From positions 1 through 5,409 of the forward strand of contig JASHUJ010000077.1 in the NCBI GenBank assembly GCA_030040035.1: a stretch of DNA of 5,409 nucleotides, in the 5' to 3' direction. The DNA comes from Thermoplasmata archaeon (GTDB taxonomy: Archaea; Thermoplasmatota; Thermoplasmata; Lutacidiplasmatales; UBA184). This document shows, one piece after another, positions 1 to 5,409 of this stretch (position 1 is the first letter of the stretch; each line of letters begins with the position of its first letter). A program made the position numbers and the translations under genes. The notes beneath the pieces were generated by a model. That model ran no database searches. It was not told the origin of the DNA and saw only the letters and a program-made list of their open reading frames with translations.

Positions 1-42
1 AAGGGGTCGAAGCCCCTCGCGGAGCTCTTCGGCGCCACATGA
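1..42 (+). CDS. 3' end of upstream gene, probably ribosomal protein S6e (partial)
   Basis: Reading from base 1, the frame encodes KGSKPLAELFGAT and stops at TGA (40-42). That stop shares ATGA with the start of aIF2-gamma, so this is the tail of a co-transcribed upstream gene. The short motif (basic residue, then KPL-ELFG) resembles the C-terminal end of archaeal ribosomal protein S6e as I recall it, and S6e commonly sits just upstream of aIF2-gamma in archaea. The frame and overlap are seen directly; the S6e identity is inferred from 13 residues plus gene order and could be wrong. Confidence 0.5.
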   Translation, partial: KGSKPLAELFGAT

Positions 43-1274
43 AGGTCCCCCGTCAGCCCGAGGTCAACATCGGCCTCGTGGGGCACGTCGACCACGGGAA
101 GACGACCCTCACGCAGGCCCTCACCGGCGAGTGGACGGACCGCCACTCCGAGGAGCTCAAGCGCGGCATCTCGATCAAGCTGGGCTACGCCGACGCGGCG
201 TTCTACAAGTGCCCGAATTGCCCGGAGCCTTCCGGGTACTCGACCGAACCCAAGTGTCCCTCGTGCGGCGGGGAGGCGAAGTTCCTGCGTGCGGTGTCGT
301 TCGTCGACGCGCCGGGCCACGAGACGTTGATGGAGACGATGCTCTCGGGCGCCGCGATCATGGATGGGGCGCTCCTGCTCGTCGCCGCGAACGAGCACGT
401 TCCCCAGCCGCAGACGCGCGAGCACCTCTATGCGCTCGACATCATCGGCGTGCGGAAGGTCGTGGTCGTCCAGAACAAGATCGATCTGATCACCCCGGAG
501 GCGGCGGAAGAGAACTACCGGGAGATCGTGGAGTTCCTGAAGGGCTCGCCGATCTCGGGCGCGCCGGTCGTTCCCGTCAGCGCGAACCATCGCGTGGGGA
601 TCGACGCGTTGATCGGGGTGATCGAGGCGACGATCCCGACTCCGCCCCGGGACGTCACCAAGCCCCCGCTCATGTACGTCGCCCGCTCGTTCGACGTCAA
701 CCGCCCGGGGACCCGACCCCACGATCTGCGCGGCGGGGTCGTGGGGGGATCGCTCCTCCAAGGTCGCATCGCGCTCGGCGAAGAGATCGAGATCCGCCCG
801 GGTCTCGCAGCGGACGGGGTGCCCGCGGCAGAGTCCTTGACCACCGAGGTGACGTCCATCGTTTCGGGCGGCCAGGAGTGGAAGGAGCTGCATCCGGGGG
901 GACTGGCCGCTCTCGGGACCGCGCTCGATCCTTCGCTCGCCAAGAGCGATGGGCTCACGGGCCGTCTGATCGGCACGGCGGGAACGCTGCCCCCCGTCAG
1001 CCAGAAGATCCGGCTCAAGGCGACGCTCCTCGACCGGGTGCTCGGCGCCCAGCGCGAGATCAAGGTCGAGCGCATCCGCACGAGCGAGCTGCTCGCGATC
1101 ACGGTGGGGACGACGGTCGCGAGCGGGAAGGTGACGAGCGCCCGGGGGGACGAGGTCGAACTCGCGCTCAATCGGGCGGTGACGGTCTTCCCGGGGAGCC
1201 GGGTCGCGATCTCGCGCCGCCTCAACGCCTGGCGGCTGATCGGCTACGGGATCGTGGAGGCCTCGGGTCGATGA
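39..1274 (+). CDS. eif2g: Translation initiation factor aIF2 subunit gamma
   Basis: GTPase core of the archaeal aIF2 heterotrimer, which carries initiator Met-tRNA to the small ribosomal subunit. The 411 residues are normal length for the family. Visible motifs: G1 GHVDHGKT (15-22); switch 1 RGISIKLGYAD (42-52); a zinc knuckle with Cys58, Cys61, Cys73 and Cys76; G3 DAPGHE (90-95); G4 NKID (146-149); G5 SAN (181-183). The family signature MYVARSFDVNRPGT follows and opens beta-barrel domain 2; domain 3 ends in the typical WRLIGYGIVE. The zinc knuckle inside the G domain and this signature separate it from EF-Tu (aEF1A) and SelB. The ATG at 39 places the first strand 8 residues in, as usual. Its ATGA overlap with the preceding stop suggests translational coupling, and its own stop overlaps the next start likewise. 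A small oddity is AANEHVPQPQT (117-126 region), where family members usually have Cys before PQPQT. Identification is secure. Confidence 0.97.
   Translation: MKVPRQPEVNIGLVGHVDHGKTTLTQALTGEWTDRHSEELKRGISIKLGYADAAFYKCPNCPEPSGYSTEPKCPSCGGEAKFLRAVSFVDAPGHETLMETMLSGAAIMDGALLLVAANEHVPQPQTREHLYALDIIGVRKVVVVQNKIDLITPEAAEENYREIVEFLKGSPISGAPVVPVSANHRVGIDALIGVIEATIPTPPRDVTKPPLMYVARSFDVNRPGTRPHDLRGGVVGGSLLQGRIALGEEIEIRPGLAADGVPAAESLTTEVTSIVSGGQEWKELHPGGLAALGTALDPSLAKSDGLTGRLIGTAGTLPPVSQKIRLKATLLDRVLGAQREIKVERIRTSELLAITVGTTVASGKVTSARGDEVELALNRAVTVFPGSRVAISRRLNAWRLIGYGIVEASGR
1256..1260 (+). promoter_or_regulatory. Ribosome binding site for the Trm112-type gene
   Basis: GGAGG ends 10 bases before the ATG at 1271 and lies inside the 3' end of the aIF2-gamma coding region. 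It matches the core complementary to the archaeal 16S rRNA 3' end. It supports the choice of ATG 1271 and suggests the small gene can be initiated directly as well as by stop/start coupling. Confidence 0.55.
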
Positions 1275-1456
1275 AACCCGACCTGCTCGAGATCCTGCGC
1301 TGCCCGGTCTGCCGATCCGAGCTCACGCTGACGGTCGGACGCCGGGAGGGCGACGAGATCCTCACCGGATCCCTGCGCTGCGCCCAATGCGCCGTCGACT
1401 ATCCCATCGAGGACGGGATCCCCGACCTCTTGCCGCCCGACGAACGGGACCTCTGA
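1271..1456 (+). CDS. Trm112-family zinc-binding methyltransferase activator
   Basis: A 61-residue protein of the Trm112/UPF0434 type. Family members are small zinc-ribbon partners that bind and activate several SAM-dependent methyltransferases acting on tRNA, rRNA and release factor. It begins MKPDLLEILRCPVC, with CxxC pairs at Cys11/Cys14 and Cys37/Cys40, and ends with the diagnostic YPIEDGIPDLLP (44-55). Length fits prokaryotic members, which lack the helical insert of eukaryotic Trm112. The start ATG overlaps the aIF2-gamma stop (ATGA) and has a GGAGG upstream, so it belongs to the same operon. No methyltransferase gene is adjacent, so its partner must be encoded elsewhere. The family is clear; which enzymes it serves here is unknown. 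Confidence 0.9.
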   Translation: MKPDLLEILRCPVCRSELTLTVGRREGDEILTGSLRCAQCAVDYPIEDGIPDLLPPDERDL

Positions 1457-1477
1457 GCCGAACCTGCGGCGACCGGC

Positions 1478-1906
1478 CTAGTGGCCCCCGTAATAGTACG
1501 CAAAGATCGCGAAGAACATCGCGATCGCGACGAGGATCGACGGGATCACCCAGCGGATCGCCCCGCGGCTGCGAGCCTGCACGGAGCTCCCCACGGTCAC
1601 GACCGGGATGGCGAACGCGAGCCAGTACCCGGTGAGGATCGTTTCGTAGAACGCGAACGAGGTCGTGTTCCCCTTCGGATCGTGCATCGCGATCACCACG
1701 ACGAACGCGACCGCGAAGATCAGGAAGGCGAGGCTCACCCCGGCCGCCTCGAGATACCCCTCGAAGCCCCGCTTGCGGTTCGGATAGTACGCGCGCAGGA
1801 CGAGCAACATGAGGATGAAGGTCCCGAGAACGGCGACGAGGAAGTAGAACGGTGGCGTGTTGAGGGGCAGCGCGATCGGACCGGGACCGGGCGGAGCGAG
1901 GGTCAT
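1478..1906 (-). CDS. Four-helix integral membrane protein, unknown function
   Basis: A 142-residue protein I do not recognise. After a Pro/Gly-rich start it shows four hydrophobic segments at about residues 18-38, 54-74, 86-106 and 117-138. The short loops at 39-53 (YYPNRKRG) and 107-116 (QARSRG) are rich in Arg/Lys, so the positive-inside rule predicts both termini outside and both of these loops in the cytoplasm. The 75-85 loop (HDPKGN) would be outside. It has no Cys, and I see no transporter or enzyme motif. It starts 9 bases after the stop of the hydrolase gene upstream on the same strand, with no evident ribosome binding site, so it is almost surely co-transcribed with it. Its stop faces the Trm112 stop across 21 bp. 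A transporter subunit or a membrane anchor for the hydrolase pathway is conceivable, but nothing in the sequence proves it. Confidence 0.85.
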   Translation of the reverse strand: MTLAPPGPGPIALPLNTPPFYFLVAVLGTFILMLLVLRAYYPNRKRGFEGYLEAAGVSLAFLIFAVAFVVVIAMHDPKGNTTSFAFYETILTGYWLAFAIPVVTVGSSVQARSRGAIRWVIPSILVAIAMFFAIFAYYYGGH

Positions 1907-1915
1907 AGCGCTCGG

Positions 1916-2575
1916 CTAGCGCGCCCGGAGGAGAGCCCGGGCGGGCCCTCCGTCGCCCCCCTGCAGGCGGAGCGGCAGGCACTCGAGGTCGTAGTCGCCG
2001 GCGGGCACCCCGGCGAGCAGGAGCCCTTCGAGGACCAGCGTCCCGGCGCCGAGGAGACGGTGGTGGACCGGGAATCGACCGGTCGGGTCGCGTTCGACCG
2101 ACAAGGAGTCGATCCCCACGAGCCGGCAGCCGCGGTCGAGGAGCGCTTCGGCGCCGTCGAGAGCGAGGGCGACGTAATCCGGGAAGTAGGCGAGTCGAGA
2201 GCGCCACCGTTCCGAGTTCGCGGTGCGCAAGAGGACCCGTTCCGTGCCCTCGGCCACCTCCAAGAGCTCCCGGGCGCCGACGGACGCGGCGGAGGGAGCC
2301 ACCTCGACGACCCGGCAGGCGCCGTTCAGGGCCGAGAGGTCGATCGCATCGATCGGTGCGCCGCCCGGCAGGAAGTGCAGCGGCGGGTCGACGTGGGTCC
2401 CGACGTGCGAGCCGAACCGCAGGGCGGAAAGGTTGTACGGGGCGCCTCGGGCGATCGCGTGCGTGGGTTCGGACTCGAACGGCGGGTCGCCCGGGAACGC
2501 GGGCATGCCGGGGAAGAGCGGGATGGAGATGTCGAACGTCCCCGCCCGTCGCCGCTCCACCGGTGCCGGCCCCAA
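1916..2575 (-). CDS. Cyclase/arylformamidase-family metal-dependent hydrolase
   Basis: A protein of up to 219 residues in the cyclase family that includes bacterial kynurenine formamidase (KynB). The metal-site motif is explicit: His57-x3-His61-x-Asp63-x3-His67 in GSHVGTHVDPPLHF, followed by His171 and Glu183. The spacings equal those I recall for the metal ligands and catalytic His of KynB. The start DISIPLFPGMPAFPGDPP is also typical of the family. Substrates vary across members (formylkynurenine, cyclic amides and others); no tryptophan-breakdown genes are nearby, so I give no symbol. The longest frame starts at TTG (2573-2575), with an in-frame stop at 2597-2599. GTG at 2558-2560, five codons later, is an equally good start and fits the promoter spacing better. 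It is the first gene of a two-gene minus-strand unit. The enzyme is probably cytoplasmic; I see no signal peptide. Confidence 0.88.
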   Translation of the reverse strand: MGPAPVERRRAGTFDISIPLFPGMPAFPGDPPFESEPTHAIARGAPYNLSALRFGSHVGTHVDPPLHFLPGGAPIDAIDLSALNGACRVVEVAPSAASVGARELLEVAEGTERVLLRTANSERWRSRLAYFPDYVALALDGAEALLDRGCRLVGIDSLSVERDPTGRFPVHHRLLGAGTLVLEGLLLAGVPAGDYDLECLPLRLQGGDGGPARALLRAR

Positions 2576-2584
2576 CGTTGGGGC
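2569..2584. repeat. 16-bp perfect palindrome, candidate operator
   Basis: GCCCCAACGTTGGGGC is its own reverse complement over all 16 bases. It covers the TTG start of the hydrolase gene and lies between that gene's promoter box and the alternative GTG start. With transcription starting about 27 bases from the box centre, the palindrome would cover roughly -12 to +4. That is a plausible site for a dimeric repressor. No regulator gene is visible here, so function is inferred. Confidence 0.5.
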
Positions 2585-2595
2585 GCCCGACCGGA

Positions 2596-2602
2596 CTTAA
2601 CC
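2596..2602 (-). promoter_or_regulatory. TATA-like box for the hydrolase/membrane-protein unit
   Basis: On the minus strand this reads GGTTAAG, one of few AT-rich spots in the region. Its TTAA centre lies about 26-27 bases before position 2572, predicting a start of transcription there. That gives a short leader of about 12 bases to GTG 2560, or places the start almost on TTG 2575. The same heptamer occurs as the box for the divergent signal peptidase gene. Confidence 0.5.
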
Positions 2603-2657
2603 TTCTTTCGTTCCTCGCGCCAGCGGGCGCGGGCCCGGCATGCGCCTCGACTGATAG

Positions 2658-2665
2658 GGTTAAGG
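2658..2665 (+). promoter_or_regulatory. TATA-like box for the signal peptidase gene
   Basis: GGTTAAGG has its TTAA centre about 27 bases before the ATG at 2689, the spacing expected between an archaeal TATA box and the first transcribed base. The mRNA would then be leaderless, starting at or next to the ATG, which agrees with the absence of a Shine-Dalgarno sequence before that ATG. Confidence 0.55.
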
Positions 2666-2688
2666 ACGGAACCAGCGAACCGGGCGTG

Positions 2689-4026
2689 ATGTCCTCGGGA
2701 AGGGGCTCGCACCGAGACCCGGACGACGACCTCGACGACGACGACGCGACGGAGGACGAGGAGGAGCGGCCGGCCCGTCGACCCAAGCGTCGGTCCTCGA
2801 AATCCGGGGCCCACGGCTCGTCCCGCCCGGTCCACCGGTGGAAGGCCTCGAAAGACGACGAGGAGGAGGACGAGGAGGTCGTCGGGGTCGCCGAGAAGCG
2901 CCCCATCTACTGGCGGGCGCGCGACTCGCTCTACTTCGAGCCGCTCGTGGCGCTCGCGATCGTCGTGGTCCTGATCGTGGCGCTCTTCGCGTACACGCAG
3001 AACTGGCCCCCGGTCTACGTCGTCGAGTCGGACAGTATGCAGCACGGATCGTCGGACGTCCTCGGCGTCATCAACACCGGGGACCTCGTACTGGCTCAGA
3101 AGATCTCGAACTCGAGCATCACCCCGTACGTCGTCGGGATGCAGACCGCCTTCTCCACCTACGGAGAGTACGGCGACGTCCTCCTGTATCACCCGGACGG
3201 GGGGAGCGGAACCCCGGTCATCCACCGTGCGATCCTCTTCCTCGCCTGGAATCCCTCGAGCCGTTCCTACAGCGCCAACGATCTCCAGGGGCTTCCCTGC
3301 GGGAACGCGTCCCACGCCGTCTACGCGACCCCGGGCACCCCCGGTGCGTGCGGCACGTCGGGCCTGACCGGCACGCTCGATCTGTTCGGCCTTGGGTGGA
3401 AGTCGGTCTCGGTCAGCCTCGACCTGAGCGCCCCCGCCTTGGGCCAGCACTCCGGCTACCTCACGATGGGCGACAACAACTACTACTGTGGCGGGAACGG
3501 CGCCTGCACCGGGGAGCCCGACCAGGGCGGCACGAACGTTCCGGTGATCAGCACGCTGGTCGAACCGGCGTGGGTCGTCGGGGTCGCGCGCGGAATGATC
3601 CCGTGGTTCGGCGCGTTCAAGCTCCTCCTCGACGGGCAGGCGAGCATGGTGCCGCCGCAGTCATGGCAGTATCTGGGGCTCACCGTCGTCGGGCTCCTCG
3701 CGCTCGCGTTCGGGATCCACTACGCGTTCCGTCGCGAAGGGATCGAGTCCCCGCTGCGAAAGGAAGAGGACGAGGCGCGGGCCCAGGAGGTGGCCGCATC
3801 GGCCGAGGAGACCTCGGACGAGCCCCGGAGCCGGCGCTGGCTAGCTTCCCTCCGGCCCTGGCACCGCTCCGAGGAGGACGAACCGGAGCCCGCGAGCCCG
3901 CCCGGGAAGCACGTGGGCTCGAAGTCCCCGAAGAAGAACGCCTCGTCCCACCGGGGCCGACCGCGTCCAAACGTCGAGCGGGAAGCGAGGACGCGCCACT
4001 CCGCCGACGACGACGACGAGCTCTAG
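2689..4026 (+). CDS. Archaeal type I signal peptidase (Sec11-like) with long charged tails
   Basis: Membrane peptidase that removes signal peptides from exported proteins. The 445 residues run in order: a charged, probably disordered N-terminal extension (1-75, with DDDLDDDD and basic RRPKRRSSK); TM helix 1 (about 83-104); an outer catalytic domain; TM helix 2 (about 326-347); a charged cytoplasmic tail (348-445) ending DDDDEL. Catalytic motifs are ESDSM with nucleophile Ser116, VIHR with His179 in place of the bacterial Lys, and TMGDNN with Asp262; Asp278 may be the second acidic residue. VGVARGMIPWFGAF (297-310) is the usual final box. Archaeal homologues are generally much shorter, so the tails and the stretch between His179 and Asp262 are expansions. 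The only four Cys (204, 221, 267, 273) are all in the outer domain and could form two disulfides. ATG 2689 is chosen because the promoter box fits it and the frame upstream overlaps the divergent gene; GTG at 2686 is possible. Catalytic activity is likely; the tail function is unknown. Confidence 0.9.
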   Translation: MSSGRGSHRDPDDDLDDDDATEDEEERPARRPKRRSSKSGAHGSSRPVHRWKASKDDEEEDEEVVGVAEKRPIYWRARDSLYFEPLVALAIVVVLIVALFAYTQNWPPVYVVESDSMQHGSSDVLGVINTGDLVLAQKISNSSITPYVVGMQTAFSTYGEYGDVLLYHPDGGSGTPVIHRAILFLAWNPSSRSYSANDLQGLPCGNASHAVYATPGTPGACGTSGLTGTLDLFGLGWKSVSVSLDLSAPALGQHSGYLTMGDNNYYCGGNGACTGEPDQGGTNVPVISTLVEPAWVVGVARGMIPWFGAFKLLLDGQASMVPPQSWQYLGLTVVGLLALAFGIHYAFRREGIESPLRKEEDEARAQEVAASAEETSDEPRSRRWLASLRPWHRSEEDEPEPASPPGKHVGSKSPKKNASSHRGRPRPNVEREARTRHSADDDDEL

Positions 4027-4074
4027 CGACGCCGGACCCGCCGTCGAAGGGCACAGCTCGCACAGACCTGTCAG

Positions 4075-4090
4075 CAACGCTTTTGTCGCG
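4075..4090 (+). promoter_or_regulatory. Weak promoter candidate for prs
   Basis: The 95-base gap between the signal peptidase stop and the prs start is GC-rich except for CTTTTG at 4080-4085. If this acts as a TATA-like element, transcription would start near 4110, just before the prs ATG. The four Ts might instead help end the signal peptidase transcript. Both readings are weak, and read-through from upstream is also possible. Confidence 0.22.
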
Positions 4091-4106
4091 CGCCCGGTCC
4101 CCTGCC

Positions 4107-4113
4107 GGGGGAG
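4107..4113 (+). promoter_or_regulatory. Possible ribosome binding site for prs
   Basis: GGGGGAG ends 8 bases before the ATG at 4122 and contains the GGAG core. It supports that start. It could partly pair with TCCCC at 4098-4102, but the stem is only five base pairs and I do not claim regulation. Confidence 0.35.
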
Positions 4114-4121
4114 CGCCTCCG

Positions 4122-4997
4122 ATGCATGTTATCGGCGGAACCGCCTCGACCGCGCTCGGCGAGCGGGTCTCGCGTCGGCTCGGCGACGCGCCGTTCGCGA
4201 TCCCGTTCCTGAAGCGCTTCCCCGACGGCGAGATGTACCTCCGGGTCGGCGGACGGATGGAGGGCGACGATGTGGTCATCGTCCAGTCGACCCGCACGGA
4301 CGCGGACTTCCTCGAACTGCTCCTCCTCGAGGACGCCGTCCGGGAGGCCGGCGCGCGCCGCATCTTCGTCGTGGTGCCTTACTTCGGGTATGCCCGCCAG
4401 GATCGGCTCTTCTTCCCCGGGGAGCCGGTGAGCGCCCGAGCGCTCTCTCGACTCGTCGAGCTCAACGCGGACGCGGTCATCACGGTCGACCTGCACTCGC
4501 CGCAGATCCTCAGCCACTTCGCGAAGCCGGCCTTCGAGGCGAGCGGCATCCCGGCGATCGCGCGGGCACTCCGCGAGCGGCCGGTCGATCTGTTGGTCTC
4601 GCCCGATCGGGGGGGGATCGATCGGGTCCGTCGCATGTCCCAGCTCCTGAACAAGCCCTGGTTCGCTCTCGAGAAACATCGCCTCGACGCGGAGCACGTC
4701 GAGATCTCCGTCGGCGACGAACCGCCGATCCCGCTCGAAGGGAAGGACGTCGTGCTCGTCGACGACGTCATCACCACCGGCGGCACGATCGTCGAGGCCG
4801 CGAAGCTGCTCAAAGCGCGGGGCGCCCGAGCGATCAGCGCCGCCTGCACGCACGGGCTCTTTCTGCGGGACGCCTTCGAGCGCATCAAGGCGGTCACCGA
4901 CGAGATCTACTCGACCGACACGCTCGGCAATCCCGCGGAGAAGGCGTCCGTGGCCCCGGACATCGCCGACATCCTCCGCCGCCACGCCGCGACCTAG
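4122..4997 (+). CDS. prs: Ribose-phosphate pyrophosphokinase (PRPP synthase)
   Basis: Transfers pyrophosphate from ATP to ribose 5-phosphate to make PRPP, the precursor for purine, pyrimidine, histidine and tryptophan synthesis. The 291 residues match the short archaeal form rather than the roughly 315-residue bacterial one. Visible motifs: RFPDGE (32-37); PYFGYARQDR (86-95) followed by the archaeal-style FFPGEPVSARA; VDLHS (122-126) with metal/ATP-site His125; SPDRGG (160-165) with Asp162; the flexible loop Lys185-His-Arg187, carrying the catalytic Lys and Arg; and the PRPP-binding loop VLVDDVITTGGT (211-222). All key residues are present, so it should be active. It is a cytoplasmic enzyme, usually a homo-oligomer. 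ATG 4122 gives the family-typical start MHVIGGTAS. It follows the signal peptidase gene by 95 bp and probably shares a transcript with the gene 14 bp downstream. Confidence 0.96.
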   Translation: MHVIGGTASTALGERVSRRLGDAPFAIPFLKRFPDGEMYLRVGGRMEGDDVVIVQSTRTDADFLELLLLEDAVREAGARRIFVVVPYFGYARQDRLFFPGEPVSARALSRLVELNADAVITVDLHSPQILSHFAKPAFEASGIPAIARALRERPVDLLVSPDRGGIDRVRRMSQLLNKPWFALEKHRLDAEHVEISVGDEPPIPLEGKDVVLVDDVITTGGTIVEAAKLLKARGARAISAACTHGLFLRDAFERIKAVTDEIYSTDTLGNPAEKASVAPDIADILRRHAAT

Positions 4998-5011
4998 GCG
5001 CGGGGCTCCCG

Positions 5012-5409
5012 ATGGACCCTCCCCGTCCGACCACCGGCGCCTCGGCCGACGAGCTCCTCGAGCTCGTCCAGTCGCTGCGCCGGGAGCTCCGCCGGCGGGA
5101 CGAGACGGTGACCGGCAACTGGGTCGAAGAGACCGCGAACGATCTGCGTCGAGGCGGCCGGACCGGCTGGTACTATCCGGTCGCCCAGGGCGGTGGCCTC
5201 GCCTTCTACTCGACGGAACGGGTCGCGGCGTTCGGCCACGTCCACCTCCTCGACGGTCCGGAGGCGGTCGAGCGCGGCGAGGAGCTCGCCCGGGCGATGC
5301 TCGACGCCCTCCCCACCGAGGTGAACTCGCTCGACGTCGGATTCACCGGCCTTCCGCCCGAAGCCGAGCGACGACTGACCGGGCGGCTCGCCGAGCGGAC
5401 CGGCTCCCG
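5012..5409 (+). CDS. Unrecognised protein, 5' part only (runs off window)
   Basis: An open frame starts at ATG 5012 and continues for 132 full codons to the window edge without a stop. It begins 14 bases after the prs stop on the same strand, so it is likely co-transcribed; no Shine-Dalgarno sequence is visible. Residues about 11-48 look like a charged helix (ELLELVQSLRRELRRRD). A segment rich in aromatics and Gly follows (GWYYPVAQGGGLAFYS, 52-67), then FGHVHLLDGPEAVERGEELA (74-93) and SLDVGFTGLPPEAERRL (106-122). The alternation of strand-like and helix-like stretches faintly suggests a GNAT acetyltransferase-like fold, but I see no acetyl-CoA motif and the C-terminal half is missing. Codon use is like its neighbours. 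It is a real gene by reading frame and position; the function is unknown. Confidence 0.75.
   Translation, partial: MDPPRPTTGASADELLELVQSLRRELRRRDETVTGNWVEETANDLRRGGRTGWYYPVAQGGGLAFYSTERVAAFGHVHLLDGPEAVERGEELARAMLDALPTEVNSLDVGFTGLPPEAERRLTGRLAERTGS

Noticed and set aside
39..1274. EF-Tu/aEF1A or SelB-type elongation factor
   Set aside because: The zinc knuckle inside the G domain and the MYVARSFDVNRPGT signature are specific to eIF2/aIF2 gamma.
1916..2575. Naming the hydrolase kynurenine formamidase (kynB)
   Set aside because: The metal ligands fit, but the family has several substrates and no kynurenine-pathway gene is nearby.
1481..2689. Long plus-strand open frame antisense to the hydrolase and membrane protein
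   Set aside because: Low-complexity charged translation with no recognisable motif; the minus-strand frames carry the conserved metal-site motif and membrane helices.
2716..2880. GAC/GAG tandem repeats as a microsatellite or repeat element
   Set aside because: They are the codons of Asp/Glu runs in the signal peptidase extension, interrupted irregularly, and need no separate explanation.
1362..2906. Long open frame on the minus strand spanning several genes
   Set aside because: It crosses the Trm112 region, the hydrolase unit and the divergent promoter, is very Arg/Pro/Gly-rich with no motif, and is explained by the scarcity of stop codons in GC-rich DNA.
4098..4112. Hairpin TCCCC/GGGGA before the prs start, as a riboregulator or terminator
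   Set aside because: Only five base pairs, no T-tract after it, and such stems are common by chance in GC-rich sequence.
2838..4121. Possible long N-terminal extension of PRPP synthase, in frame back into the signal peptidase gene
   Set aside because: The upstream part is an Arg-rich out-of-frame reading of the signal peptidase; the family-typical N-terminus starts at ATG 4122.
4071..4985. Antisense open frame opposite prs
   Set aside because: Asp/Arg/Val-rich shadow with no motif, whereas the plus strand carries a complete set of PRPP synthase motifs.

Overview
The window reads as a GC-rich archaeal chromosome segment (about two-thirds G+C by eye). The archaeal assignment rests on a gamma subunit of initiation factor 2 (aIF2-gamma), a Sec11-type signal peptidase with a Ser/His/Asp catalytic set, a short archaeal-form PRPP synthase, and TTAA-type promoter boxes placed for leaderless or near-leaderless transcription. 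High GC and this gene mix suggest an uncultivated Thermoplasmatota lineage, but that is inference. I see no mobile element, CRISPR array, tRNA, rRNA or phage gene.

Layout. (1) Positions 1-1456, plus strand: a translation cluster. The tail of an upstream gene (probably ribosomal protein S6e) overlaps the aIF2-gamma start by ATGA, and aIF2-gamma overlaps a 61-residue Trm112-type zinc protein in the same way. (2) Positions 1478-2575, minus strand: a two-gene unit, read right to left, of a metal-dependent cyclase/arylformamidase-family hydrolase and then a four-helix membrane protein I do not recognise. It converges on the translation cluster with a 21-bp gap. (3) Positions 2576-2688: a divergent control region with two back-to-back GGTTAAG boxes and a 16-bp perfect palindrome at the hydrolase start. 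(4) Positions 2689-4026, plus strand: a type I signal peptidase with unusually long charged tails. (5) Positions 4027-4121: a short spacer with a weak promoter candidate. (6) Positions 4122-5409, plus strand: PRPP synthase followed 14 bp later by an unrecognised gene that runs off the window.

How the genes work together. The left cluster serves translation: ribosomal protein, initiator tRNA delivery, and activation of methyltransferases acting on tRNA or release factor. PRPP synthase feeds nucleotide, histidine and tryptophan synthesis, and the signal peptidase processes secreted proteins. These are housekeeping roles without an obvious joint pathway. The less ordinary parts are the hydrolase/membrane-protein pair with its palindrome, the decorated signal peptidase, and the cut-off final gene. 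I found no convincing new defence or mobile system.
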